From Sinotaia quadrata (lineage: Eukaryota; Mollusca; Gastropoda; Architaenioglossa; Viviparidae), in the NCBI GenBank assembly GCA_028829895.1, contig CM054179.1, positions 40,934,617 through 40,998,616 on the forward strand: a stretch of DNA of 64,000 nucleotides, read 5' to 3'. Position numbers and translations under genes: made by a program. Below the pieces are notes generated by a model that was not told where the DNA came from, ran no database searches, and saw nothing but the letters and a program-made list of their open reading frames with translations. Shown piece after piece: positions 35,191-47,876 of the stretch. Every line of letters begins with the position of its first letter. The first letter of the stretch is position 1.

Positions 35191-38100
35191 AATGTTGCTT
35201 CTTTGTCAATGGTCTTTAGAAAGTTATTGTAGGCTGATGTAATGTGTCTGAACATAATTATCTTAATACTGAAACAGTTTTAGAATTAGAATTTATTTCA
35301 ATTTAGCGATTTAATAATAAATTATATAATCACCTTTTTGTTTAAATAATAAATTAAAATGATTTTAAAATATACAAAAATGAACAATATTAAACAAAAC
35401 TTTGTTTATAAATAAATTTGTTTTTATAAAATAAAATATTGTGATGTATATGCTTTACTCAGAGCAATAAATATTTTTTTAAAAAACAAGATTTCAATGT
35501 ACTCATTCTTTAGTCTGTTTTATAGAAAAGAAATATTTATTTGTACTGTTTATAACTTTCATAACCGATTTGTTTTTAAAAGAAAGACTAAATAGAAGCT
35601 AACACTATATTCTATATCTATTTAAAATTCAAAAGCATTGCTTTATAAACAATTCTGAAATATATTTTTTTTTAATTTAATTTATTTTCATTTTTCAAAG
35701 ACATCACTCTATTAAATGCCTTTACATTTGATAAATTATTATTAATCTACACCTACATCAATTAGGGTAAAATGCTGATCTATTACACACAAAATGATCA
35801 GTGTATAAGTATTATGCTCCTCAACTTCACAGAGAATTTTTTATACACAACACCCTTTAACCTCATGCCCTATTTAAAGTGTTGATCTATTACACACAAA
35901 ATGATCAGTGTATGTGTATAAGTATTGTACTCCTCAACTTCATAGAGAATTTTTTATACACAAGTCAACAACACCCTTTAACTTCATGCCCTATTTACAA
36001 GACATTGAGACAATGACTATGAGAGTAGCTATAGTGACAGATAAAAGTGCTATCACATACGAAAACTCATCTGTATATAAGTATTACTCTGCTCATCTTC
36101 TTGAGAAAAGAACATCAGTGTGCTTAGTGTTCTTACTATTTATAAGACAATAAATCTTTTTTTTAAAACTATTGTATCCTATTATGTACATTTTAAAAGT
36201 TTAAATAGTTTCATTAAGTATATTACTTTAGACAAATTGAATTAAACCAAGAGTCCTTTGATAACACAAAATCTAATTGTTATTCAAATGTGAAGCCATG
36301 CTTGCTATTCTTAAGTCACATTTCTTGTTTCTGATCAGTAAAGTAAAATAGCAATTTGTTGTTTATTTAAAAATAAATAAAAATACAATTTTAATTCAAA
36401 ATTATGCTTGATATATTTTTACATATTTCATTATTTTTTTTCATAGATTATACAGAAGTGTTGAATTTTCCCAACAATTTCAACTTAATTTGCAAAATGT
36501 TGTATTTCTTATGTTTTGAAATTAGAAGTATGATCAACAGTTAGGTATTTTTTTAAAAGAATTTTAATTGCAAACATCTTGACACTGTGAAGTCGAGTTT
36601 AGTACTGAATCCAGAGGTGTTCATGAAAGCTCTGTGCTAAATATGGTTCTTATCGCAATTTTCCTGAAGATGAAATAATTATGGAAAGAGAAAATGGTAT
36701 TTGACCCTTGCCTTTTATAACTGAACGTGCACTATTAATTCCTCATTTTTATTTTAATAGAAAAAATTGCAAAATTGTACATATGCAGTTACATTTAATG
36801 CTAGGCCAATTTAATTGTAATACCAATTAGTCTTTAGTAAATCTGTAAGGCTTCCTTGAATTTAAAGTATACAGAAAATGTTAACTATTTCTGTTTTTAC
36901 TTGATGGTATTTGTTCATGCACATGGTTTAAAATAATAAACTTAATAAATCATTGTAAGTAAACATCATTTAATTTTAAAATATCTTTAAACTACAATTA
37001 CTTTGGTGCACTTTCACAAAATAATTGTTGTTTATTTATTTAGCCTGTGTCATACAAGTTGGAAAAAAATCTGAATCTTCTGTTTATTAGATATTGGCAG
37101 GGAGCTACTGACAGAAGTCTTTACCGGTTATGTAAATGACTAAATTTTCTAAAGGCAATATCTCTTAGGCAGGTAAATCTTTTTTGTAATTCTACTCCTT
37201 ATTTGTAAGGGTCAATTTTACTTATTCATTTTTTGCTTAATCATCATTTTTGCAAAAGGTAATGGTGTCTGTATTCACAGCAATATCCACAAATGTAATT
37301 CACATGAATTGTGAGATTTTGTGAGTATAAGTACTATAACTGACATTTAAAAAAAATAACAAAGAAAAATGTATATTAAATATTGTAATTTATTATGTAT
37401 AAACAAACATTCATCAGTTACATGGTTTGTTACGTGAGGTCATCATACTGATCTACTCATCTAGATATAATGACAAATTAGAACTCTTCAAAATTCAAAA
37501 GCAAATAAAAATATTCTGTTCTTAACATCTTTCATACTTAAATGTTTATATTCTGGGCAAGTGGCCCTTATATAGCAAACATCAAATTATAAAATAGCTT
37601 AAATGACAGATAGGTTTGGGACTCCAAAAGTACTTGCAACACATTAAAGTAAATTCTGATTTTAAAGGTGCTGTCACCATTAAATGAACAAGAAATGTAG
37701 CAATTGTTCTAGAAAGAACATGCTCTTATAAAATTTGCTGCCTATTCGTTCTCTTTCTTTGCTTGTTATCCTTGACTATTTTGTTCCTAATAAGAGTATC
37801 AAAATCCTTGGTGTTGATTTGCTCCAAGAAAGAACACATATCTCCTCTATTAAATGAGATAGTCCAAGGACTCCCCTTAATATGACCGCTAATCAAGCCA
37901 TGACCACATAAAACATGTATTCATAAATTATTTCTCTGAGAAGTAATAATAATTAAATAACAAAAAGCTCATTCTTTCACTAACCTGACCATTCTTATAA
38001 AACAGTTATTCAGTAAGGTATAAAGCAAGTATCCTGCAGCCAAGATGCAAATTATATATCCTGGCAGCATTACTGAGTGATCAATATGTTATCTTTGAAC

Positions 38101-38950
38101 AGCACTATTAATACTTCACCAGCATTTGTTTACAATTATGCTTCCAGCATTGGATTCTTTCAAGCATAGAATAAACCACTCCTGTATACACAATCACTCC
38201 TTTAACCTCATGTCCTGTTTCAAAAACGTTTTTCAAACTATGTTTTCTGGTTTCAGCTTTTACTTAATACTATAATAGTGAAAATGAATATATGTATATA
38301 TCAACACACAAGCACACATTCTAAAAGCATATACAAAATGGGGTAAAGGGGTGTCTGGTTTGTGAGAGATAGAATTGGGGAAGTAATTATAATTTTAGAT
38401 ACAAATAATATTCCTAATTTTGTCACTTTGATTAATGTTTCTACTGCTGAATTAAATTTACTTCATAAATAGTCACAATATATTTGACTCCTTAGACAGT
38501 TATCAGTTCTTCTTTTTTAATAATGAAAAAAATTCTGAAGTTTTTCTTTAACGGATACAACTTCTGCAAGCAGGTGAACTTTTACTTCTTTTTTCCTGTG
38601 TACACTCAGTTCTATTCAATAAGTAATTCTGAAGTTGGAATACACTCATTACTCATGAAGGTGTAAATTAAATAACAGACTTAGGAACACATGCATTTGC
38701 ATTAAAATATTTCATCTATAAAATTTAGCATTATTAATATACACTAACCAGCAGAAATTAAATTATTTTGCAATTTAATTTAATTTCTTTAAATAACAAC
38801 AATCAATGAAAAATGTGTTAAATGATAATTAATTATAATTTATCAATCAAACAACTACTATACATATTTACATTTTTTAATTGTTGCAGCAAGAAAAGTA
38901 ATTTTAAAAAATACACTGTTTGAAATTAAACCATGTTGAACCATTTTATT
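35191..38950. other. Long AT-rich intergenic stretch
   Basis: A roughly 110-bp segment beginning GATCTATTACACACAAAATG is duplicated at about 35775-35995. Otherwise nothing recognised in almost 3.8 kb on either strand. Confidence 0.5.
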
Positions 38951-38954
38951 TTTA

Positions 38955-39725
38955 TCTGCAGTTTTAAATTTACATCAATTCCTGGTGTTAACTTTACATC
39001 AGTGCTAAGTGTTTACTTCATGACCTGGTTTTAACTTTAGTTCAGTGTCTGCTGTTTACTTCAGTTCCTGGTGTTAACTTTACTTCAGTTAATGGTTTTA
39101 ACTTTACTTCAATTACTACTAATCCTAATTTAACTTTACTTCAGTACCTGGTGTTAATTTTATTTTAGGATCCAGTTTTAGCTTTACTTCATTTCTAAGT
39201 TTTTAATTTTACTTCAGCTCCTGGTGTTAACTTTACTTCAGTTCCTGGTGTTAACTTTACTTCAGTTCGTGTTTTAACTTTACTTCAGGATTGGGTGTTA
39301 ACTTTATTTCAGTTAATGGTTAACTTTACTTCAATTCCTAGTTTAACTTTACTTCTGTACCTGGTGTTAATTTTATTTTAGGATCCAGTTTTAGCTTTAC
39401 TTCATCTCTAAGTTTTTAATTTTACTTCAGCTCCTGGTGTTAACTTTACTTCAGTTCGTGTTTTAACTTTACTTCAGGATTGGGTGTTAACTTTACTTCA
39501 GTTAATGGTTAACTTTACTTCAATTCCTAGTTTAACTCTACTTCTGTACCTGGTGTTAATTTTATTTTAGGATCCAGTTTTAGCTTTACTTCATTTCCAA
39601 GTTTTTAATTTTACTTCAGCTCCTGGTGTTAACTTTACTTCAGTTCCTGGTTTTAATTTTACTTCAAGATTGGGTGTTAACTTTACTTCAGTTCTTGGTT
39701 TTAACTTTACTTCAGTACCTGGATA
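38955..39725. repeat. ~24-bp minisatellite with higher-order blocks
   Basis: Units of type TTCCTGGTGTTAACTTTACT. A block of about 180 bp with the same variant order (TTGGGTGTTAAC, TTAATGGTTAAC, GGATCCAGTTTTAGC) recurs near 39290 and 39480, indicating a second level of duplication. Confidence 0.85.
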
Positions 39726-40955
39726 CCTATATTTTCAATATTTTTCTCTCTCATGCACACAAACACAAACTCATGCACACGCTTCTTATAAAAAGTATTG
39801 CTTGTGTGAAGGGCTTGATGTTGTATTGTATGCCATATTTGTAATTATACAATTAATCAACTTGGCACCAATCTTTACTCATCAACACTCAGATTAATTT
39901 TACTTTCATTTTTGTTAATTGACAAGTGAAGTTGAAGAGCTCCATTATCTATTAAAAATTAATAGTTTCCAGAAAAACAAAACAATCAATAAAGAATTCA
40001 TGACCAAATTCAAACTCAAGGTTTACAATTACATGTACTAAAAAAGAAACAATTTCCACCTTTATAAACTTAATTTTCCTATAATTTATCAGTGAATGTT
40101 GAAAAGATGAACATCATCTTATTAACCTTTACTTTTATCACCAACTGTCAAGATAACTTATGTCATCTATTAACCATAAGTGTGACTATTATCATCCAGT
40201 GTCAAAAAAATAAAACGTCATCTAAAAAATCTCTAATGTGTCTAATGACACAGACTGTTGAGAAGAATAACATCATCCTATTAACCTCTACTGTATTTAT
40301 TATCACTGACTAATCAGAAGACTAAGATTGTGTATGAATTATTTCTGACTAAAGACATAAATAAACACTGTAGATGGTAGCTGCTCACATGTGTGCACAT
40401 GCATTCATGTGCACGCTTTCTGTTCAAATGACAACCCTTTTAATGTTGACACAGATTAATTAAATTATCAATTTCTTTCAAGATTTTGAGTAAAAATAAA
40501 AACACTGATGTTTAATCCAAAATGAGTGACAATCTACTTATCCGATAAAGATTTAAAATATTATTGCATTACTGTTCTGCTATTATTCTAGTGTTTATTG
40601 TATTTTCATGTCTACCTGCTGCAAGATCCTAATTTTCCACACACAAAAAATGGTGATATATTTTTCAACAAGGCCAATATATATAGATACATGTACTTCA
40701 TTCAAATTTGGTTCTAATATGGTAGCATGAAACTTTTAAAGTTAGATATTTCAAACTTAGGAAATTTCAAAATATTTATGATGGCCTCTAACTTCAATTT
40801 AATAAGTACACAGTAAAAAGTTATTTATCTGACTGCTCTTTTTCATGTATTCCTAATCAATATGAATCAAGAACATGCATATATTTTTTAAATTCTGAAT
40901 TAACAATTCAATTCCAACAATTCAACAATTCCAGCCACAAATGCACTCTTAAGTT
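39726..40955. other. Downstream flank and probable 3' UTR of MRPS27
   Basis: No coding region. Weak minus-strand poly(A) candidates are ATTAAA at 40798-40803 and AATAAA at 40594-40599; neither is convincing alone. Confidence 0.4.
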
Positions 40956-42081
40956 TTAAGTATTCTGATTGAGTTTTTTTCGTTTGAGACGCTTAGCCCC
41001 AAGTGTTATTTCATCTTCCTTTAAGGGTTCTTTTTCTAGTTTTTTCTTTGGCTGGATCATACGAATCTTATCCCTGAGCTCAAAGAATCTGAGCATTTCT
41101 TCCTTTTCTTGCAGTTCTTTCAGCTTAGTCTCAATCTCTTGAATCTTCTGCTGTTTGTTCAGTTCAAATAACTGTTCAGATAAAAGTTTCTGGCGCTCGA
41201 TTTGCCATACTTCTAAGCGTTGGACCTGTGTCTGGATGTCTGAGAGTTCAAGTGAGATAAGTTCCGCTTTCACCATATCATATACAAAAGAACCCAGTGG
41301 CTCCTTCACAATTTTGCCTTTGTCAAGTAAGACTTTTTTTATCTGCTGCAGCCGATCTACAAAAGCACTTTTATCATCCAGTGTGGGCAGCAGTTTGTAC
41401 ATCTCATCCTCAATCGTTAGAAGTCCTGTTTCTTTGGGTGGTTTATTAGGGTCACGCAGCTGTACCTTCTCCAGAGCTTCTTCAACATATGACAAGCTTT
41501 CTTGCACAATTGTTGCATCTGGAAATTCTGCAATCTTCTCCAAGAGATCAAGACAACTGCTGAATTTGTGATACAAACCAAGTCCTAATACCTGCAAAGA
41601 ATTTCCCAACACTGAATTTACAAATTCAGCACCCAGCAGATATAGTGTTTTTCCCAACAGATACTGCTCTGCTTGGATGTCAAAATGGTCGTCATAAGTG
41701 GGATAGCGGATGTATTTAACAGGTATCCAATCCTCTTCTCCTGTTTCATCTTTGATCTCTGGTGGTGCCAAACTATCCAAAGTTGACTGCTCCAAGTGTT
41801 TTGTACAGGCGTAGAGTGCCAGCAGCCGACACACAAGGTGGCTGAAATCCTCCTGTAACATCATCTCATAGGCAACATGTGCTGCATTTTGGTAGTCTTC
41901 TGCTTTGATGAAGTGGTCCAGCAAGAGGCTGAATGCAAAGTGGTCTGGAAAAATACCAGTTTCTGATCGCTGCTTCATGAGTGGAATAAGCCGCTCTGCC
42001 AAATTGCAGTCGATGTAGTTACGAACAATGGGATAAATAATGGCATCTCGGACAGGGTTAAATCCTGGAGACCTTCTGAAC
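40956..42081 (-). CDS. MRPS27: MRPS27 exon 2 (terminal)
   Basis: The acceptor is CTTTTACAG at 42082-42083. The exon opens with one base that completes the split Lys codon, then FRRSPGF. The stop is TAA at 40956-40958. It encodes 374 residues, the bulk of the helical repeat region and the coiled-coil C-terminus. Confidence 0.92.
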
Positions 42082-45000
42082 CTGTAAAAGTAGAGTATAA
42101 CTTAAATTTGTAAGAATATATTTTATCAAACTTACTTATGTCGCATAACTGCAAATATCTTCTACGTTGTAGGGCACATTCAAATCTTTCATGACACTCA
42201 CATTTGAGTGCATATCATTAAAATCAGTTGAATGCCCACAAGGCACCATCATGGCTAGAATCCTATTCAGCATGATATACATGCAGATTAGGCACATTAG
42301 ATACAATAAAGCTAACTCTGATATTCTGCTTCAATTTTCAAGAAAACTGTTACGTGTATTGGCTGTTGCAACTGCATGACAACATTCAAATGAACATAAT
42401 TACTTATTAATCAATTAATAATTAGTTTCCTTGGTTTTATTATCCAACAGATTTTTAAACTGAAAGTGTTTGTATAGTAAGCCTGGTTTTGTTGTAACAT
42501 TTTAAAATTAATGATTATGTAAGGAAGGAATTTGTATAAGTACAATAATAACTAATAAAGTAATAATTAATATACACATAAATACAGTGAAACCCTGCTA
42601 AAATGTGCCCTGTGATAATGTGCATTCAGATATATTATATGATTATGCTGAATTATATGTGTTGTACAGTATGAAAATAAATGTTCAAACATACTGCCGA
42701 TATAATACATAGAAGAAAATAATCATGAATCAATCAGATTTTCTGAATTCGGTTTCCAGCTACAGGCATGAGAAATGTAAACAACTCATCAGAAAATGGA
42801 ATCTACAGCCTGACATGACTTTACGAAAAAAATTATGAACTGATATGAATTTCATCAGTAGAAAAATAATGATCTATAACAGGTTTTCAAACTACCCCCA
42901 TCAAAAATAATAAGCCCAACAAACTGATAAATTTTGCTTACATCAACTTGCCATTGAGTGATACGAGATATTTCAGTATTTTCTAGATCTGCCAGTAATG
43001 CAGCAGCATCTATTATTATATATTTGTATACTCTACAATTTGTTGCACTATACTCTCAGGAAAATATACTTGAAAAACAATGAATTCTGTATCATCTTTG
43101 CCAATTGGGATTTGCACTCCACTATTTCCAGCACAAAAGCATGCAGTGCTGAGTGTGCTAAATCAAATGCCTCACGCCATGCCATTTTGATTTTGATTTC
43201 GACCGGCCACATCTCTGTCCTCAATCTGTGGGAATCACTAGGGACTGGCAAATATTCATCTTCTGATGAATAAATAGAATGACCAGCTTCATCGATATCA
43301 GTGTCAGCAGTTGGATGACATAGCCAGTCAATGAAGCTAAAAGTATTTCATTATAAAGAAGCCATAACTTGCAATGTTGTCTTAAGGAATTCAGGCAACA
43401 AACAGGAAAAAAAAATTTTTAAACGCCTTTTGGATCAAATGAACAGTCTAATTATAACCATACAATTGTAGAAGTGATAACAATTGCCAGCTATTGCTAA
43501 GGGAAATACATATTTGTTTCACACTGATTGGCTTAGTAGTTAGCTAAAAGACTAAGAAAATGTGTGCGTTCTCTGGTGACACCAGCTTTACTATACCATA
43601 TATAGATACATTCTCTCTTTATGACACTAATTGCACAATACCAAGCAACAGGTTAAAACCTGTTTGGAGAGCTCCAGTGTCTGCCCCCACACTCAGCCCA
43701 AAACTGGATAATAATTATTGAATTTATTCCAAGAGAATGAATGGTTGGAATATTGAGAAAATTGGTGAATATCTTATTTTTGGAAGTTTAAAAGTATAAT
43801 TATAAACATTGTTCAGACTATCATATATGTCTGACCACACTCATCCTGCCAAGTTTAAGGGCTCCGCATAAGGCCATACAACATTTTGCAGAACACTTTC
43901 ATGATACATTTGGCTACTACTTACTAGTAGTAGTACTACAAAATTTTATTTTTAGGCACATTTGCAAAAAGCCATACATGACTCTGAAACATTTGGAATA
44001 AGCTCCACTTTCATACTATTTATAATATTGATCTCTATAAATAACCCTCACATTCATCAAGAATTTTAACACTATACGAAATTTTATTTCATATGCTTTG
44101 GCAGCTTACATAAATATTCTCCAATTTGGATAGCAATAGCAATGATGATGGTGTGATTGTACTTATATTATAAGTATATAACTGCAGAGTTTCTTATAAT
44201 TTTGGAAAATCAAAACAAACAAAAAAAAGGCATTCTTGCAGGGTAAGAAAACGGATTAAGCATAGAAATCAGTATGAAGCGTACTCAGCTATTAAAAGAA
44301 TTAATTAAAGAAGATCCAACAGATCTAAAGATCTTTCTTCAGGTGTTTTTTTTTTGACAACTTTCAAGAGCTGATTAAAAAACCAGACAATGTCATGAGA
44401 GAAGCAATAAACCTGGAGAATGTCTAGCAATCACTCTTAGGTATCTCGGTTCTGTAAGTATCTCATATTTTATTTAGACATTGTAATAGACGTAGATAGA
44501 GTAAAAGTTGCACTCATTGATTGTTTGGCTTAATTAATTTGTATTAATACTGTCATATGATTAGAATATCGTTTACTTTTGGCTACAACAAAAGGAAATG
44601 TATAGGACAGGGGTGCACAAACTCCGGCCCTCAAAGAGTCGCCGAGTGGCCCGCCATGTCAAACGAAAAAGTCAAATGTTTACTCATACATTGAGTGATT
44701 TGAAACAAAGCAGCACCTCCTGACCCATTTTTCCAGGCGCTCTGTGCAGATGATGTCTGCCCGCTGACATAACACTCACAGAGACAAGAGAAAAAAGCTA
44801 TACCAAGATAGGCAGCAAACCCCACACATACATGCTTGCCCCTTCCTGTGATATGGTTGGTCAGTAGCTGTTAAGCTTTAGTGTCCAATCTACCACATTC
44901 TGTTGTTTATTTTGATTATATTTTTGTGACAAAATGGCAGCTAATCGTAAAAGAAAAGTTGACAAGGAAAACTGGCAGTTTAATGATGACTGGATAATGC

Positions 45001-46080
45001 ACTTGTCCACACCAGCATACATGGCAGCACATACTGCTGCAAACAGGCTTTCTCACAGATGAAACTGAACAAAAGCAACACCTGCAGTCAGATGATAATC
45101 TGGAAGCAATTTTGCATCTTTCAACGGCAAACATCAAGCCTGACATTTTGAAGCTTGCACTGTTGCAGATGACATGCAGCACTATCCATCACACTGACTT
45201 TGTGAAAGTTGACGTATCATAACATTTTTAGAATGAGTCTTAGTAACTGTCTAAGTATACAACTTCTTTGTCATAATTATAGTCTTAATCGTCATTTGTG
45301 TGTTCTTAGATGTAATGTCCGTCTTGTATGGGACGATTTTGATCTTCACTTTTTTGTGGCCTCCGACGGTTTCGACAAGTCATATTTTGGCCCCCGACTC
45401 AAAAAGTTTGTGCACCACTGGTATAGGAGAAATAGGACCGGCTCTATGCGTCTATCCACACAACATCGGCCATATATCATTATATGTTCGCCATAAATGT
45501 ATTACTATTAGGATCATGTTCGCAAATACATTTGTCCGCACAGAGCCACACTTGTCCCATACAACAGTTCGGCAACACAAATGTATGGCCATGTGCGGAG
45601 CCCTTTAATCATTAATAATAATATTAACACCGAATAGCAGGCATTAAATATCTTGTAATTTGTATCTCAAATTCTACTCTGTCTAAACTATAAAGTATAA
45701 TCAAACAAAATTATGACAAAAAAATACATATTCATATAAGAAACAGTATTCGATATATATTACTTTTTAATGATATCCTCGATAAAGTCTGCTTCGTCAA
45801 GCTCAATTTCGTGCAACTTGTTGGCTAAAATTTCCATGTCCACTGCACTAATCGTCTTCTGCTTCTCAAACAGGTCGCGCAATTGGATAGCAAAGTCGCT
45901 CAGTGGCATTTGACTAAATACGGGATCTTGGAGTCGACTTTTCCAAGCCTCTTTACAGTAATATGCTTCAGATAAAAGATTTCTTTTACACGTCACATTG
46001 TTAATTTGAGGACAAAATTTAACGGCGAATTTCGCAGCGAAAGGCGCTGCACGCCTCACCATAAAGGACGCAGCCATCAT
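40956..46080 (-). CDS. MRPS27: Mitochondrial small ribosomal subunit protein mS27 (MRPS27), two exons
   Basis: Component of the mitochondrial ribosome small subunit, a pentatricopeptide-type helical repeat protein. Exon 1 (45764-46080) and exon 2 (40956-42081) join in phase 2 as K|FRRSPG, giving 480 residues (human about 414). The N-terminus MMAASFMVRRAAPF is Ala/Arg-rich without acids, as expected for a mitochondrial presequence. Family landmarks are RNLLSEAYYCKEAWKSR near residue 35, YKFRHSP-like KKFRRSPG near 106, and GIFPDHFAFSLLLDHFIKAE near 145. The C-terminal 90 residues form a Glu/Lys/Leu-rich likely coiled coil that ends in a basic tail (KRLKRKKLNQNT). The intron is about 3.7 kb and holds two transposon remnants. 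Confidence 0.93.
42082..44240. other. MRPS27 intron, distal part
   Basis: AT-rich with no recognised array. A minus-strand open stretch at about 43048-43320 (includes EAGHSIYSSEDEYLPVP and EMWPVEIKIKMAWREAF) has no stop for roughly 90 codons but matches no family I can name; it may be a transposon relic. Confidence 0.4.
44241..44460 (+). pseudogene. PIF/Harbinger (HARBI1-like) transposase N-terminal relic
   Basis: Read across all three frames, the stretch gives HRNQYEAYSA, KELIKEDPTDLKIFLQ, DNFQELIKK, NVMREAI and AITLRYLGS in the order seen in the N-terminal part of Harbinger nucleases. Several frameshifts, a T10 run and stops break it. The DDE catalytic region is absent. It is antisense to MRPS27, in its intron. 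Confidence 0.6.
44608..45420 (+). mobile_element. Non-autonomous hAT element (813 bp) with 8-bp target site duplication
   Basis: The left end CAGGGGTGCACAAACT and the right end, read inverted, CAGTGGTGCACAAACT match at 15 of 16 bases. GTATAGGA occurs immediately before (44600-44607) and after (45421-45428), the 8-bp duplication expected for hAT. Inside are fragments of a transposase: MAANRKRKVDKENW from 44934, then directly the C-terminal dimerisation region in other frames (CCKQAFSQMKLNKSN, DDNLEAILHLSTANIKPDI), as in GTF2IRD2/ZBED-like hAT proteins. The middle of the gene has been deleted and the frame is broken, so the copy was mobilised in trans. Confidence 0.88.
45764..46080 (-). CDS. 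MRPS27: MRPS27 exon 1
   Basis: Two ATG codons in tandem (46080 and 46077). The second gives MAAS as in vertebrate homologues, so either could be the start. The donor is AAAAA|GTAATA at 45763-45762, leaving two bases of a Lys codon. Confidence 0.9.
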
Positions 46081-47876
46081 GTAATTGAAGGGACGTTACT
46101 CTACTGAAACCTAATGGTCTGCTCTTGGTAAGCTACACTAGATCTACAAGCAACTGCTCCAGTAAATGCCCAAACTTAAAGTTCATTTCAAACGATAGCT
46201 AAAAAGGAATATATATATATAGTGTCTGCCCATAAATGTTTTCAGGCGTCGACCTACAACCCTGTTATGAGAGTCATCTTGACATCTTAATCTGCAGTGT
46301 ACAAAAGGCGGTTATTATTAAACTATAGGAGTATAAATGTAATAGAACTACAGTCCCTGCAGTACATGATGATTTTTTCAGTAAAAGAGGCCCAAGATTG
46401 AAAAAACGACAAACTAGTATTAAAAAATCTACACAGGCAGGCTCGAGTCAAGTGTTCAAAGGACGCTTGGCGATACGCCGCCAATTTAATAATTCGTTTG
46501 GTTCCACAGAAAAAATTTCACAGGGCGTTCAACAGAGATGAAAGAATGGATTACCGGTGATACTGTTGATTCTTGGGAGAATTTCATTTCAACTTCACCT
46601 GGAACCTGTGAATCGTAAAGAAATTACTACTCTTCACTGATGTATACAATACACAAATATTTACTACAAGAGTCCATGTTTCATTTAAAATGTTTTATTG
46701 ATGTACACAATATACATTTACAAGAGTCAACATTTCGGTTAAAACCTTTTTTTGATTTATACAATATACAAACATTTACGAGAGTCGATTTTCGGTTAAA
46801 TAACTTACACAAAGTAAATACATGTATGTATTCTATTAAAAAGTAACAGACGAATCAACAATTTAATAAGTATGCAGTTTTGTGTATGAGTGGTTTTGTG
46901 TGGGTGTGGGTGAGATTTTGATTTTGAATGGCCTGGTGATGGAAGGGGGATAAAAGCAAACAGTAGGCCTACTAAGTAAGTCTATGTGCAAATTAAAGCC
47001 AGAGAGTGATTTACTGATGTACATGAAAAATTGGTTCGAGGTTGAGAGCTTGATGATTTTTCTTCCTTATTGCAACAGAAATTGTTCAATTGTGTTGTCT
47101 GTTTTACAGTGAGTGCATTATTTTGGTTCATGGTTTGGATTGTGTGAATCTTGTGGAGTTGTACCATAGTCTATAAATTGCTCTATTATGGGTTATGTTA
47201 GTTAATTGGGGATAAATTGGGGGGGGGTCTTTCTTTTGTATATTTGATTAGTGCAGATATTTCTGATGTGTGTGTTGGTGTATTTAGAGACATTCCATGT
47301 TTGCTGCCGTATTTTGCTCCCATCTGTTTCGTTCCCTGTTTGTGTGATTGGGGATCCATTGTAGTGTTGTTTTTATGTCCTTTTTTTCCCAGTGTGGTTA
47401 TGTATTTATACATTTGGTTGGTGATTTGTGTTCTTGTACTTTGGAAAGGGTTTGCTAGGTTTTGTAGTTTAAACACTTAATTTTTTAAATCATCTTATAA
47501 ACATATATAAGCAGGTACTATAATTTACAAACATTAGAGCTAACTTTTAAAAGTTACATTGAGATGCATTCAAGTCAGCGATAACAGAAAGCAGATACAT
47601 TTTTACTTAGTTTATGTGAAGCTACTTGGAGTCATGTTCCCATTTTGCAAGTACACAGATCATTTGCATGCTTCTCTTAATAGCTTAGCTTAACTTTTAA
47701 ACTTTGAAATAATCACTGCATTAACAATTTAAGAAATACCTAAGTGACTGATTTAAATTTTTTTTTTTTAATTGTTTGGTACCTGGGGTATGGTCTGATA
47801 TTTTAGCAGAATTGTTTTTATAAATTTAATTTAATTAAATTTTGATTCATAACTTATATTTTTAAATTATGCAGGT
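46081..47876. other. Intergenic sequence upstream of MRPS27
   Basis: Contains the MRPS27 promoter region but no clear motif. An open plus-strand stretch near 46440-46560 (KCSKDAWRYAANLIIRLVPQ) looks like decayed coding sequence of unknown origin. A roughly 60-bp unit with CATTTACAAGAGTC recurs at 46640-46800. Confidence 0.4.
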
